DNA of 64,000 nucleotides from Adiantum capillus-veneris. Lineage: Eukaryota > Streptophyta > Polypodiopsida > Polypodiales > Pteridaceae. The position numbers were made by a program, and so were the translations under genes. Numbering within the stretch: the stretch's first letter is position 1; every line of letters begins with the position of its first letter. Positions 35,217 to 46,568 of the stretch are shown here, in pieces. The notes beneath the pieces are model-generated. The model was not told where the DNA came from. It made no database searches and was given only the letters and a program-made list of their open reading frames with translations. The DNA lies in contig CM043959.1 of assembly GCA_014529385.2 (NCBI GenBank), positions 89,723,529 to 89,787,528 of the forward strand. The letters run 5' to 3'.

Positions 35217-35698
35217 TGTGATGAAATTTATTATTACCTATTTATTGCAACTGATAAGTGGCAAAAGCATCAGCAATTATTTGACTATGCAAAAGGATAT
35301 ACAATTTATGTACATTTTATGATTTAAGTGGTCTTTATGATCTTTGGCCATTTATGACCGACCGGCCAGTTTGTACTCACTTTGACCATTCAAGAAATCT
35401 ATAAAGTAGCTACGTGAAAGAGGGAAATGGTCACTCTTGCACGAGCGGAGATTGCACCCAATGTCTGTGTTATTCCTCTCTCCTCCTCCCTCTCCTCTCT
35501 CACCGTGCCAGTGTAGGTGCATCTGCGCGTGCTCTTCTACTCTCTCTCACTCTCTATCTCTCTTTGTTCGTGTAAAGCTTCAATTACGCGCTTGTTGATG
35601 TGCCAGGTATGCAGATTTGTCAGTTTTATAGCTTGTAATATATTGTTTTTAGTGTTTTGCAGGGCTCTCCACGCCTCTATTTGTAGCAGTGGTATCAG
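35217..35698 (+). repeat. Element B 5' LTR
   Basis: Starts TGTGATGAAATTT and ends TTTGTAGCA. It matches 62879-63287 at very roughly 85 percent by eye. It contains about 80 bp near 35560-35640 absent from the right copy. Confidence 0.8.
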
Positions 35699-35699
35699 A

Positions 35700-35711
35700 G
35701 CACAAATCATC
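35700..35711 (+). promoter_or_regulatory. Element B primer binding site (initiator Met tRNA type)
   Basis: TGGTATCAGAGC, the canonical plant primer site, one base after the LTR end. Confidence 0.88.
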
Positions 35712-36717
35712 GCTCTTGAATGAGATATGAACCATAGAAACATATATCGTAACAAGACTAGAGCTAAGTACCTTTTATTCTTGATTTTTGTTAACATTTT
35801 TCTTCATGTGTAGTGTATTTTGTACTTCTTGTATGTATTGTTCCTCAATTGCCTACGCATGTTTTGGAAAAAGCACGTGTTTGATGAGTCAAAATCGTTA
35901 AGAAAAAGCTTTGCATATGACTATCGAATGTCAATAGAAAAGAGAGAAAGATCGGTATCAATGATTAAAAAGAATACGAAGTTTAATGACATAGGGTGGA
36001 TCAAAGATGTGCAAGAGGAGTTCAAGCACAAAACCTAAATCAAAATTGATGTAGCCATACATACACACCTATCTATATATATGTCTTATTTCTTCCCTTA
36101 ACGTAGGAGGCGACTCTAAGAAACCTTGAGATGGAGCTAATCAAGAGAGAATCCCTAGCTCAGTCTTGCGGGACCCTACCCCAATGATCACTAAACTATC
36201 ATGGAAAAGATCCCTAAGTAAAATGGTTATCATAAAAATAATAAGCTTCTTGTTTTCAAAAAAAAAGAAGAGAAGGGAGCCCAATCTGCACAGTGCAAGG
36301 TCGACGGGCTTGTGCCGGTGCGACAGCGTCCAACCGTAGGATTTTAACAACCACGTGCATTATAAGCAACCAAAGTAGGCCACAAACAGCATCAACTACT
36401 TGGAATAGCATCAATGGTTGTGACAACAACAGCGCAGCATCACCAATGGTGCACTATGGCAGTCCTCAACCACCCACCACACACCTTGGCAACCCATGCA
36501 GAAAGCCGTTGATGAGTTCTCTCTCTATCTCTCATCAAATCTCAGCTCTCTCGTTTGTGAACCAGCCACAAAAATCTCAACCACCATGCAAATATGATGT
36601 AGCTTTGCCAAACAACCACTCGCCTCACCATGTAGAGTCGCAACCTCCAGACCACAGACACACTCCACCTATCTGCAACTCTCTCTCCCTCTCCCTCTTT
36701 AGCCGTCTTCCAACGAG

Positions 36718-36762
<45 letters not shown>

Positions 36763-37879
36763 AGTTGATGGCTGCCAGCGATTGGGTGGTGCCGCCTTCA
36801 ACTCACCTTACTTTCAGATTGAGTGGTGAAGCGTGGATGATGCCATGCAACCATCTCACTCTTGCTCTCAAACCCTCTCTCACCCTTTTGTGTTCGCTAT
36901 GTCATGGGCATGACCAGCAACCACCACAAACACACACACACACATGCCCAGTTTTTGCCGCTTTGTTTCTTCCCTCTCTTCTCCCAACATAAAAAAATGA
37001 CTATGGCACCGAGCTCCCTGCTTCATTTGCAACTCGCTTCAACTATCATGTCGGTCAAGGCATCTCCCCCTCGGCACAACTGCATCAACGGTCTCTCTTC
37101 CTTCCCACACGACTGCATCAACGGTCTCAAATAGGTAGATTGAAGATCAAGGCTGTGAATGTTGGCACAGACGTAGTGAAGCGCACTGTACCTGCTTCTG
37201 CACCTAAGTAGGCCGATCATAGTGGAGCCTTAAAACAATCACTAGCAACTGCAAAGAAGACATTGACACCGTGCTTCAGCAACTGGAGCCATAGTCTCTC
37301 TTGTTTTCTCTATCTCTCTCCTTGAGTACCACTGTGTATAGAAGTGGAAATTGTCGAATCTCTTCAATGGGCAACCATTGATGGAGCTCTACAGCGACCG
37401 ATGCAATACATCCTCGAACAATGCCCCATGTCAGCCACCCTCAAATATTAATGATCTTTTTACCTTTTAACTTACTTCATTTTCTTTTGTACCCAGACAT
37501 ACGATTGGATCCCTACGAATTGTATCAGTTTGTTCTTTTGAAGACGTTTAATTTAACATTTCATTCCATTTCTCTCCCCCTTGTCTGCTGCATCTGCTGC
37601 CCCCACAACTATGACCCCCCCGCCCCCCCCAAACTATTTTCATAGAGGTGGACATTGATGAAGCTCTGCAGCCACTGCTGGAATTCTTTCTTAGACAACG
37701 CTCGATGCCAGGCATCCTCAGGCAACATTGACGATGATGATGACCTGACAACATTAGGTTTTTATTTGTAATCCTTTTTTTCACGTTACTTCATTTTATT
37801 TTGTACCCAAACATTGTATTAGACCCATAAGGATTGTATCAGTTTGGTCCATAGGCCTTTGGAAGATGGTTAATATACC

Positions 37880-37927
<48 letters not shown>
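35712..37927. other. Element B internal sequence, left part
   Basis: No recognised gene. Open stretches (for example 36293-36829, plus strand) are rich in Ser, His, Pro and Leu from CT-rich DNA and look like chance. (TC)n tracts lie at 36721-36758 and 37882-37926. A diverged ~314-bp direct repeat is visible: TTACTTCATTTT...TTTTGTACCC at about 37472 and again at about 37786, with matching surroundings. Confidence 0.45.
37882..37926. repeat. (TC)n microsatellite at the upstream edge of pseudo-LTR 1
   Basis: About 22 TC units ending within 2 bp of the first base shared by the two 3-kb direct repeats. Confidence 0.9.
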
Positions 37928-37928
<1 letters not shown>

Positions 37929-37947
37929 CCTGGTATGGGGTGTCTGG

Positions 37948-38307
37948 TTAAAGTATCCTCATAAGGATAAGCCAAAATGAGGATACAAATATATTTTTAT
38001 GATGTGGTAGAAGATCAGTAAATCCACGCTTTATTAAGTGTCCCACATAATAATACTGTGGCCCTATACCTAGGGCTTCCCTGACCATCATCAGACAGAT
38101 GTTACTCCTGAAATGTTCTTGACCCCAAAGGGTCACCCGTTTTATTCTATTTTTATATGTCCACCATTTCGTATGCGCAACAGATGTTCCTAATTGAGGG
38201 AATAGAAGATGCTCATAACGGAGTATGGTGGTCTCTCGGATGGACTCTCTTGACTGCTGCTGATAAGCAAGAGAAATCGTCAATGCCTGTTCTTGAATAT
38301 AAGCCAT
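37948..38307 (-). other. Antisense ORF of 119 aa in pseudo-LTR 1
   Basis: An open frame on the minus strand beginning MAYIQEQAL, with RYEHLLFPQLGTS and VREALGIGPQYYY. The same protein is readable in pseudo-LTR 2 (58034-57517), where a frameshift splits it. I do not recognise the protein. No signal peptide or clear membrane segment is seen. It could be conserved only because the two DNA copies are paralogous. Confidence 0.35.
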
Positions 38308-39655
38308 AGCTGATAAAGTATAAAGACCCAGCTAAAGAAAAGCTATGGAAGAAACTTGTAAGCTGCTGGTAAGATAAGAAGTGCCCAAGTCGATTACAAT
38401 GAATTCTGTAATAGAATATGCATGTCTTATATAGACCCTCATTGCAACCTCTTTTTGGATGTTAACTGTACTAAATACCCTCCTTATGTGCCCTCACTTC
38501 TTGAATACTGTAACACTATAACTTTTTTCATGCCATATATTTCCCCTTGGAACATACCTATTTGGCAATCCGACTGGTATTAGTCTCTTATGTTATGTCG
38601 ATATTATTGTAATTATTCGTCAGAAGCCTTTGAATGTCGGAGTCCTTATCGCATAAGAAATCTTTTGAGGCGGGCTTCGGCTTTAGTTAAAAAAATTCTT
38701 AACTAGCTATTGCCACTCACTTACTATTCTCTTATTTTCTTCACTAGCCGTAAATGGTAATGGGTCATTTTTAGCCTCATTTTTTTAATTAATAAAATAG
38801 TGAGTCCTAGATCGCTGCCTATTAACCCTAACCTTTTGTATCACCTGTATGGCATGTTCTTGCTACCACCTACATATTGTAACCCTAACCTTTTGTATGC
38901 TCTGTCGCACGCTATCTTCTATTTAAGAAATGTGTCTACACTAACTAGCGTCTTCTGCACTTACGGCTTATGGATCTTGCGCTATTACAATCCCTGATGA
39001 CCCGGGATGTAAGCGATAAGCTGGAGTGCGGTGATAGCTGTCTACTGTTGGGTCTTATCACCTATAACTGGACTCTGTCATCTATAAATTCCACATGGAA
39101 TGTGATCAGGTGAGTACTAAACTCTCTTAGCAATTGTTATGTGACTATTAACACTGGGGACTGCAACATGCCTAAAATTAAAGAGAATGGAGTTGTCTTC
39201 TCCTCCGAGTTTACAGGTGCTTTATTTCTGAAAATTATTGTCACTCGGCTTCCTTTTAAAATGGGGCTCAACGGATTTAGTTAAGTTTATGAGTAATGGG
39301 ATAAACTAAAGTTAGATAGCATGCTTTATGGTTTTAACTACTGCTCATTGGATGGCTTTATGATAGATTGGAGGTTGTGATTCTATGTGGGTTGCGGTTG
39401 CTGATTTTCGTAAAATAATTGCTCAATATTTGTGCTCGATACTGAGGTACTCCAAGTTTCTGAAGGTTAAAAAAAACTTCAAGACCTTCTTGATTGTGCC
39501 AGGCTGGTTTTATATGACTGTCAAAATGCTTGGGTAATTAGTAAAATTCTTGGTTTGAGTTACTCTGGCTAATTGGACAGACTTTAGAACGAATGTGGCT
39601 CACTTCCGGGTCTATTTCACTTATTTTTTTGAGATAATTGTAAGCTCACTGTCAT

Positions 39656-39660
39656 ATTGA
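39656..39660. repeat. Target duplication of the 4.2-kb insertion, left (ATTGA)
   Basis: Paired with ATTAA at 43869-43873 (one mismatch). The uninterrupted site ATTGA is preserved at 59397-59401. Confidence 0.8.
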
Positions 39661-40079
39661 TGTGAGGTCCCCAAACTGCCAATACCAAGATCGGGATGGG
39701 ATCCTTGACAGGTCTCTAGGTCTGATAAAAATCAGAGTCTCTAAACAAGAAAAATACAAGGAATAGACCTTTACCATTGACAATGGCTTGGGTCTATAGC
39801 CTTAGAAGAAGACCTAGTACTGTCTCGCAGCGAAAATGGGACAATGTATTAAAAGTCCAAAAAAACTATTTTGGCCCTATAACTTCCAAAAATTGGGCTA
39901 AGGTATCCTCAACCAACGCTTTTTTCTCCCTAACATATGTGCGGGCACAGCCGCTGGTGGACTCCTCTTCCAAGTGAAGAAGTTTTCTAAATGTCCTTAG
40001 TGTGCAGGGATATATAGTTACCTGACTAATCAGGTCCACCCGTCCATGATTGACAACCTTAGTCAATCCCCACTTACCA

Positions 40080-40825
40080 CCCCGTACTCACACATGATTC
40101 TTTTGTTTTCTAATTACTATCACATTGTTTTAACACTTAAAATAATAGTTTCTTTTAACTTTTCGGCACAGTAATTCCTTCAATCAATTATTAAAGACAT
40201 CATTGAAAGCATTCTTTTAAAAAACAGACATCTTTAAACTTAAGACAGGGTACTGTCAATCAAAACATTGTCCATAATAACCATGACCAGTACTCTTCTT
40301 GTCTCAAGACAACCTAAGGGTGAAAAAAACAGCACACATTCGTTATTCACAATCCGGAATGGATAAACCCCCACCCAAGGATCCGGGTGTCCATACACCA
40401 AACCAGATACAACCGGGTGGCTCCCCTAGGATAAAAACGGTATCCTAACTTATGTAGAAACATCAAGACATGACATGGAGTAGAAACTCATCGTTCATAG
40501 GGGTAACCGACTTATCCGTGGCTGGAAAGCCATCATTATCATCAATTTATACCAAGGAGTCGGAGGTGTTTTGAGACAAGCTGTCTTAAGGATGATCAAT
40601 CATATCTTTCTTAATTCAACCAGTTTTAACCCAAACAATTCTTTTCTACTTTATAAACAAATGCACATTGGTTTCTTGGAAGTTACCTTCCGTTTTTAAC
40701 CAACTATTCCTTTTCTGATTCTTACTCACTCCTTACGTATGCAATGTTAACTTATAAAAGAACTTAAAGTATTGAAGGACTTAATTGAATAATGGGAAAC
40801 CCACCTGGGACTGATCGGCCATCTG
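40080..40825. other. Unassigned part of the 4.2-kb insertion
   Basis: No open frame of note. It includes a block with GGATCCGGGTGTCC and several short GC-richer phrases (about 40350-40560). It lies between the gag-like start and the left end, where the 3' part of a minus-strand element would be. Confidence 0.3.
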
Positions 40826-40966
40826 CTATTGCACTGGCGCCTGAAGACTCTCCTCCGTAGGCCTACTAGTAGGCCCAACTTCGTCGTCGTGTGACGCTCT
40901 AGTTCTTTTTAGAGCTCTGTCCTCATCACCAGATGTAGGATTGGCTCGGGTCCTTTTAGGTGCCAT
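40826..40966 (-). pseudogene. Possible gag N-terminus, 46 codons
   Basis: Minus-strand frame starting MAPKRTRANPTSGDED and ending at a TAG. The basic then acidic, hydrophilic start resembles N-termini of plant Ty3-type gag proteins and follows a leader-like region, but there is no downstream gag. It is a weak call based on composition and position. Confidence 0.3.
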
Positions 40967-41399
40967 AACTTTTTATCCTTATAAAAAGGACGTCTAATCA
41001 TTAGGTAAATTATCCAAAGCTAAACTTAACATTTGTATCCAATTTTATCCAAATCTAGGTTAAATTTGTAGTTTTGATTGGTAAATTCTTGACCTAGTAA
41101 TTTCTTATTTGTCTATATAGGCATGATAACTTTTTCCACAACTTCCCTAAGGGTTTTCTAAGCTATCCTAATCTACTTATAATTTTGTATATCTTTTTCC
41201 TAATTTTCCCATCGAATTTTAAGTTTGATATCTGCTTATTTTGAGCTTAATATTTATTCTTTTTATTTTCTCTTAAAGATTTCATTTCTTCAACTTTATA
41301 TCACACACTTACACTTACTATATCTTTCCTAAAAACTTTTGACCGCAAGGTCTATTTATTTCAATTAATCTTTTGCTAAAAATATGACTTTTGGTCAAT

Positions 41400-42945
41400 T
41401 ATAATTTTCTAAACTCACTAATTAACTATGGTATAATTATCACTAGTAGATAAGGATGTTTGTAACCTCTTGTAATTATCTTTCAATTTTTCAACTTAAT
41501 TATCCATTTCCATATTTAATTTTCAATTAAAATTAGTATAATTTGACCTAGATAAATATCTATACTAATTTTCTAACCTTGACATAATTATCACAGATTT
41601 TTTTATCATGTAATATAGGTCTAATAAATAGCATGTAATAATATCACATGATTTACTAATTTCTCCCTTTAGTTTTCAGCTAGAATTAGTATAATTTGAC
41701 TTCTATAAATATCTATACTACTTTTTTAACATTGAAATAATTATCACAACCTTATTATCATGTAATATAACTCAGATAAATAGCATGTAATTATATCACA
41801 TGATTTACTAATTTTCCCCTTTAGTTCTCAGAAATTAGCATAATTTGACTTAGATAAATATCTATACTACTTTTCTAACCTTGACATAATTATCACGGCT
41901 TTTTTATGATATAATAAAACTCTAAAAAATAGCATGTAATCATATAAAATGATGTACTAATTTCCTCCTTGAATTTATCTTCAAAAATAGAGTCTTTTAA
42001 CTAATATAATTAGCTTAATTAAATTTATATGGATAAGCTAATTATCATAGGTCTTAAATGTTGTAACTTACCTCTAAAATTATCTCAAAGCTATTTAATG
42101 TAATTTGCTATTTTCCCCCTTTAATTTTTTCTTAAAAACTGTGCTTTTCTACTAAGATAACTAGCTATACTAATTATCTGTAGTTAAAATAATTATCACG
42201 AGTTTCTTAAAATGTATTTTACTTCTGATAATTATCTCAAAGATTTTTAGATTAGTTGGCTATTTTTCCCTTTATGTTTCCTTAAAAAACAGTGTATTTC
42301 TGCTGAGATAATTAGTTAAAATAATTATCTTAGATTAAGATAATTATCATGGGTTTATTAAGATGTATTTTACCTCTGATAAGTATCTCAAAGATTTTTG
42401 GATTAGTGTGCTATTTTTCCCCGTTTATTTTCCCTTAACAACAGTGTATTTCTGCTAAGATAATTAGTTAAACTAATTATCTGAGGTTACAATAATTATC
42501 ACGGGTTTCTTAAAATACTTTTTACCTCTGATAATTATCTCGAAAGTTTTTGGATTAGTTTGCTATTTATCCCCTTTTATTTTCCCTTCAAAATAGTGTA
42601 TTTCTATTGAGATAAGTACTTAAAGTAATTATTTGAGATAAAAAGAATTTTTATGGGGTTTTTAAGATGTGATTTACCTTTGATAATTATCTCAAAGCTT
42701 TTTGGATTAGTTTTTTATTTTCCCCCTTTTATTTTTCCTTAAAAACAATGTTTTTCTGCTGAGATAATCAGTTAAACTAATTATCTGAGGCTAAGATAAT
42801 TATCACAGGTTTCTTAAGATGTGCGTTAACTTTGATGATTATCTCAAAGCATTTTGGATTAATTTGATCATTTTCGTCTTTACTTTTCTCTTAAAAATAG
42901 TGAAATTCTGAATAAATAATTACAAAAATTATTCAAAAAATTATA
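41400..42945. repeat. ~151-bp AT-rich tandem array, about 10 units
   Basis: The anchor AATTATCAC (or close variants) recurs at 41435, 41586, 41739, 41888, 42040, 42191, 42342, 42494, 42646 and 42798, giving spacings of 149-153 bp. Units also share GATAATTATCTCAAAG and TTTTTGGATTAG. Right-hand units are most alike; left-hand ones are diverged. Confidence 0.9.
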
Positions 42946-43366
42946 AGATAAATTCCCTAGCATATTGATAGTCTAACACAGCTCTGATAATTATTTCATC
43001 TTGAACTAAGTTTAATTAGTATAATTATCATTAATTTATAGTTAAAATGAATAAATTCACTCTTAATATAATATAGTAATTAATTAGGTTAGTATCCCTA
43101 ATCTTAATCTCAATAATCAACAAAAAATTTAGAATTAAAAGAGAATTTTAGAGTATAAATATGTTTAGTCGCTTAATTAATTGAATTAATTAAGAAAATG
43201 GAAATAGATTAACATAGTTCTACTAATTAAAAAGGGTTAGTGATAATTATCGTTGATTAACCAACTAGAGCTTTGCTCTCTAGTGATTTCTGAGTAGAGG
43301 TCCCTCTAGATGAGAGAGAATTTACCAAGGCTCCGAGTCTCTCCGAAATTGTGCAGCAAGGGGTCC

Positions 43367-43374
43367 TATTTATA
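43367..43374 (-). promoter_or_regulatory. TATA box candidate of the 4.2-kb insertion
   Basis: TATAAATA on the minus strand, followed by GGACCCC and a GC-richer stretch, about 0.5 kb inside the right end. This is an LTR-like promoter layout. Confidence 0.45.
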
Positions 43375-43868
43375 GGTTTCTAGCACTCACAAGCTCTCAT
43401 AGGCCGAAAAAGGCACCTGCTTGCAGCTCAAGCAGCCCCTAGGCTCAAGATGGTGCTCCCTCCTACTAATTTTGTCTGGGGCAGGTTCATTACTGGCCCT
43501 CTTAGCCCCCCGTAGCTTCCGGAATCGATTTCTGCTATTTTTCCTAATTTTTAATGATTAAACTTGGAATTATCTGCAATTTCTAGAACCTTTGGATAAA
43601 AAGTCTTTAGGAGTAATAATTATTACTAAAACCATTCAATTTTACTTAACTAATTAAATTCAGTGTAACTTTTCAGAGCCCGTATCTTTTTCAGATTTTA
43701 TCAAAATTCGGTTTTGAAAAATTCTAACCCTAGTAAAGCTCTGGTTACGGTTCCAAAATTATCAATATTTGCCATAGTTGGATCATTCTATCGTTTTTTC
43801 TTAACAACCAAGCTAATTTGATCAGGCTTTGTACAATTTCTAAGGTTTCAAAAACTGGAAACCTTACA

Positions 43869-43873
43869 ATTAA
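43869..43873. repeat. Target duplication of the 4.2-kb insertion, right (ATTAA)
   Basis: Followed by GTAC, exactly as ATTGA-GTAC reads in the empty site at 59397-59405. Confidence 0.8.
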
Positions 43874-45276
43874 GTACTGGTTTCTGAGGAGCAGCCTTAT
43901 CTTGAAAAGATTTTATAAATGTTGAATAGCACCACATACCCTATTGATGTAGTTTTTTTAAAATTTTTATTTGATGTCTTTTACCTTTTTACATCACCTA
44001 CCTGTAAGATTGCTACCAGTTTTTTGAGCCTCGCCACCTGCTCGGTTTATTGACTGGTTACTGCTTGCCTGGTTACTGCTTGCTTGGTTTTAGTTTGGAC
44101 CCTCAGCTATACCATAAACTAAGCTTGCCAGTATTTGCTCTTTCTTTCTCTCATTTTAGTATGTAGAAAGATGTTCGCCTATCCTCTTGATGCGGCTACA
44201 AGGAAAAGTTTTAAGGGTTGATGGTTTAATAGGTTCTCTCTAGTGTAAGAGATTTCATCGACTTTGCTTTAGCTGTCCCGGATTTTTAGCCTTACTTCAT
44301 TGTGCTGGTTCTGGGTAATGCTTTTTCTTAAATGCTAAGACTTGCATGGCTATTGTTTTTTAGAATAGTAGCATGGCGGCATACACTATCAATACATATA
44401 TATATTCTTTTTCCTTACAAAAAAGACTTAAACTGTCACTTTTTCTCAATAAAAATAGAGAAAAGGATTGAGTAGTATATGGTAACATGGAATAAAATGT
44501 AGTTTGTAATAGGCTTTGCTAAAAGTATGTCAGACATGACATAAACTAAGAGATAGATGTATTTTTGATGATGGCAGTAAATATGATCGAACTTGCTCAA
44601 AATTCATAACATAGGCTCTGGTTTGTATTGAAAATTTGGGAAATACTTTGATAGGAGCCTATTCTATGGGAAACCTCAGCTTTTAAATACCTAAAACTTT
44701 CGTACAATAAGAACTTTACAAATTAATTTCAATTTCTTTTTCTATATATCAAATGACAACAATTGTTTTTTTCATTGGGACATGGATAACAATGGGATGC
44801 CCATGCATCACCTGTACACAGTAACAATTGCTAGCCCAGCGTTTTCTTGTTTACTATGGGTGCAGGTGAGGGCTACCTTATTTGATTAAAGCATACTGTT
44901 CGGCGTGGTTGATGACATGTGGATTTTCTTTTAACTTAATTAAGCAACATCAATTCTAAATTGAGGATTACCTTTTCCCATTGGTTCACTTTGTTCTCTT
45001 CACTACCTTGTACAAAATTTATTTTCAACAGCAAATGAATTATTGTACAATTCCATTGTATTTACCTAGAATTTCTTGTCTGTGAACAGTTTCTGTTCTT
45101 TTGCGTATATGTATATATTTAGAACTGCTACACACACAATAAACACGAAAGAGAGATTGACTTGTCTATTTCTCTCAGACTGTAGTTCTAGGACTTAGCA
45201 CCTGTTACAATATAATTTACTATATTCTAATAGGTAGGGGTGATACACACAGTCGTAGTGGTCCTGTTTGACTTGA

Positions 45277-45284
45277 CTGGTGAA
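45277..45284. repeat. hAT target site duplication, left (CTGGTGAA)
   Basis: Exact 8-bp match to 53587-53594. Eight bases is diagnostic for hAT transposons. Confidence 0.95.
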
Positions 45285-45404
45285 CAGGGATTTTAATTAC
45301 TCGATGACGCATTTTGTTAAATGTTAATTATTGTTGTTATTATCACTATTTTTTTCATGTTAATAATATATCTAATGTCATGACCTACGAAAATCGGTAG
45401 AAAA

Positions 45405-45510
45405 CGTAGAACCGGCGGGAAAACAAACAATCCCGGCAGACCCGGCGGGTTTAACATGAAACAAGGCGGGCCCGGCGGGACAAGCAAGAATCCCGCCGGA
45501 CCCGTCATGT
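45405..45510. repeat. hAT subterminal GC-rich motifs, left
   Basis: Several copies of CCGGCGGG or its inverse (ACCGGCGGG, CCCGGCGGG, CCCGCCGG) within 100 bp in otherwise AT-rich DNA. Similar motifs occur near the right end (53417-53464). Subterminal repeats of this kind bind hAT transposases. Confidence 0.7.
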
Positions 45511-45670
45511 ACCCCCTCCATATTTGGCGGCTCTATATAACTCTATAGTAGACATCACATCACATCACCTCTTCCTCTAAATTTGGTCGTCCTTTAAAAT
45601 TTAGAAGGAAAACTAAAGGTAAAAAAATGAATAGTCTTTAAAAAAAATTAAAACTTAATGTAACTCTGAT

Positions 45671-46425
45671 CATGGATCATTAGTTCTTTTTTTGGATTGA
45701 AATGATTCTTGAAAGGAGGTAGAAAGGTGAATCTTTGGGTCGGTATCTCTACATTTGGGATGGACTGATCTCATGTTTGGTTCACCGTTATATTTGCTAA
45801 ATTGATTGCTATATTGATTAGAACTTCTATCATGGGTCATTAGTTCTTTTTTGGACTGAACTGATTCTTGAAAAGAGATAGAAAGGTGAATCTTTGGGTC
45901 GATATCTCTACTTTTGGGATGGACTGATCACATGTTTGATTCACCATTGTATTTGCTTGCTATTCCGATTAGAGCTCCAATCATGGGTCATTAGTTCTTT
46001 TTTGGACTGGACTGATTCATGAAAGGAGGTAGAAAGGTGAATCTTTGGGTCGATATCTCTACTTTTGGGATGGACTGATCACATGTTTGATTCACCATTG
46101 TATTTGCTTGCTATTCCGATTAGAGCTCCAATCATGGGTCATTAGTTCTTTTTTGGACTGGACTGATTCATGAAAGGAGGTAGGAAGGTGAATCTTTGGG
46201 TCGATATCTCTACTTTTGGGATGGATTGATCACATGTTTGATTCACGATTGTATTTGCTTGCTATTTCGATTAGAGCTCCAATCATGGGTCATTAGTTCT
46301 TTTTTGGACTGGACTGATTCATGAAAGGGGTAGGAAGGTGAATCTTTGGATCGATATCTCTACTTTTGGGATGGACTGATCACATATTTGATTCACCGTT
46401 GTATTTTCTTGCTCATGTTTGAGTA
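45671..46425. repeat. 151-bp tandem array near the left hAT end, 5 units
   Basis: Units begin CATGGGTCATTAGTTC at 45671, 45831, 45982, 46133 and 46284 (spacings 160, 151, 151, 151). The third and fourth units are almost identical, which implies recent duplication. It lies between the left end and the transposase start, where it could affect the promoter. Confidence 0.93.
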
Positions 46426-46568
46426 GATTGAGGTTTATTCCCTTCAGGCTTCACTACTACGCTTGTGTGTGATATTGATTATAACACTAATGTTTGGTTT
46501 GAATAATACTTGAAAGAAGAGATAGCATACTGAGCTATGTTTATTGGTATTGCAGGCATCCAATAAGT

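Larger units (their letters stand above)
39661..43868 (-). mobile_element. 4.2-kb TG...CA insertion, probably a defective LTR-type element
   Basis: Ends TGTGAGGT and ACCTTACA form an imperfect 8-bp inverted repeat with TG...CA termini, and a 5-bp target duplication flanks it, all typical of integrase-mediated insertion. I could not find two matching LTRs. Minus orientation is suggested by a TATAAATA box (43367-43374, minus) followed by a leader with a tandem array and then a short gag-like start (40966). No pol is present. It may be a deletion derivative of a larger element. Confidence 0.65.
37928..45138 (+). repeat. Penelope-like pseudo-LTR 1 (interrupted)
   Basis: Matches 57633-60681 collinearly: 37928-39660 with 57633-59401, and 43869-45138 with about 59397-60664. 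About 3.0 kb remains when the 4.2-kb insertion at 39661-43868 is removed. It starts after a (TC)n tract and ends in a short (AC)n run. Its position upstream of the RT and in the same orientation as the downstream copy fits the partial tandem copies (pseudo-LTRs) known for Penelope-like elements. Confidence 0.75.

Noticed and set aside
36293-36829. 178-aa ORF as a host gene
   Set aside because: Low-complexity Ser/His/Leu translation of CT-rich repeats, without start context or domain.
38822-38895. AACCCTAACC phrases as telomeric repeat for the Penelope-like element
   Set aside because: Only isolated partial units, not a tandem array, and they lie inside the pseudo-LTR rather than at an end.
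39661-43868. A complete LTR pair within the 4.2-kb insertion
   Set aside because: The two end regions do not resemble each other by eye; only termini and target duplication are supported.
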